Origin: Bacteroidales bacterium
GTDB taxonomy: Bacteria; Bacteroidota; Bacteroidia; Bacteroidales; Azobacteroidaceae
Reading direction: 5' to 3'
Assembly: GCA_020860885.1 (NCBI GenBank)
Contig: JAJBTS010000387.1
Location: forward strand, 1-6,757
Length of the DNA: 6,757 nucleotides
Both the position numbers and the translations under genes were made by a program. Positions 6,399 through 6,757 of the stretch are shown in pieces. The notes below the pieces were generated by a model. That model saw only the letters and a list, made by a program, of their open reading frames with translations. It was not told the origin of the DNA and searched no databases. Position 1 is the first letter of the stretch; the number at the start of each line of letters is the position of its first letter.

Positions 6399-6757
6399 TC
6401 AAAAAGGTAAATCGTTGTAATCAGAAGTCGGGGGCACTGGAGGAGCCGGAGGGGTATCGGGAAAATTATAATTCAATGGGGATTCACTTTCTTTCCCTAG
6501 GGGATTGCCTCCGGCTGATTCGACCTTCCAAGCCTTCACATCTGTATACCAACGTCCATTAAACTCTCTGCTTTCCACATCGAAATCTACAGTAAGCAGG
6601 TTTCCTATCTGTAATTGGTCGGGATTAATTTTATCTCCCCAGATGCTAATACATATCTTTTTCGGATATTGTCCGTCTGTTTCTACGATGATGTTTTGTT
6701 TTTTCCATTCGCCGTTCCTGCCCATTCCTGATTCCAAAGGCAAAATCTGTACCAATT
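6399..6757 (-). CDS. DUF3127 family protein, OB-fold/SSB-like, 5' end cut by the window edge
   Basis: About 119 codons are visible; the start lies just beyond 6757. The first complete visible codon is TTG (6753-6755, Leu), and by comparison with the family only a handful of N-terminal residues are missing. Conserved DUF3127 blocks, numbered from that Leu, are GEWKKQ (15-20), DGQYPKKIC (28-36), WGDKI (39-43) and VESREFNGRWYTDVKAWK (60-77). The domain is short and beta-rich and is thought to be OB-like. After it come a hydrophilic stretch, a proline-rich linker (about 99-110, PDTPPAPPVPP) and the C-terminal tip SDYNDLPF. The tip resembles the acidic DDxPF docking tail of bacterial SSB. The stop is TGA at 6399-6401, 13 bases before addB. 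Family function is undetermined; a role in single-stranded DNA handling beside addB is inferred. Confidence 0.87.
   Translation of the reverse strand, partial: LVQILPLESGMGRNGEWKKQNIIVETDGQYPKKICISIWGDKINPDQLQIGNLLTVDFDVESREFNGRWYTDVKAWKVESAGGNPLGKESESPLNYNFPDTPPAPPVPPTSDYNDLPF

Noticed and set aside
6753..6755. TTG as the true start of the DUF3127 gene
   Set aside because: It lies at the window edge, and family proteins have several more residues before this strand, so it is read as an internal Leu of a truncated gene.

Overview
The window looks like a chromosomal segment from a member of the Bacteroidota, most likely Bacteroidales. It is moderately AT-rich. Two intergenic or edge sequences carry the Bacteroidota -7 promoter element TAnnTTTG, and start codons lack clear Shine-Dalgarno sequences. 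The protein families also fit: a GH109-type Gfo/Idh/MocA protein, a Bacteroidota-type AddB-like nuclease of about 960 residues, and DUF3127. I see no mobile element, CRISPR array, tRNA or rRNA. No stretch over 300 bases lacks a gene.

Left part (+ strand, 1-3429). First comes a small exported, lysine-rich, low-complexity protein of unknown function, closed by a strong hairpin terminator. A good Bacteroidota promoter overlaps that terminator and lies directly on the start codon of the next unit, which suggests a leaderless or nearly leaderless mRNA. This unit is a probable two-gene operon encoding two exported enzymes. The first is a GH109-family (NAD-dependent alpha-N-acetylgalactosaminidase-like) protein. 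The second is an M81/MlrC-family (microcystinase C-like) zinc metallopeptidase. The GH109 gene is broken in the sequence as given: its lipoprotein-type signal peptide (416 to about 545) and its catalytic part (549-1877) lie in different frames, joined at a run of six C (541-546). A hairpin terminator with a T-run follows the M81 gene.

Right part (- strand, 3500-6757). A convergent pair is read from right to left: a 5'-truncated DUF3127 protein, then 13 bases further on a 961-residue PD-(D/E)XK nuclease of the AddB type with a complete four-cysteine iron-sulfur signature. The DUF3127 protein ends in a proline-rich linker and the tip NDLPF, which resembles the protein-docking tail of single-stranded DNA-binding protein. 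Its placement beside a recombination nuclease makes a DNA end-processing partnership plausible. The AddA-like helicase partner is not in the window.

The main points for a second look are the C-tract frameshift in the GH109 gene, the SSB-like tail on DUF3127 next to addB, and the pairing of two exported hydrolases whose joint substrate is unknown. I found no convincing evidence of a wholly new multi-gene system.
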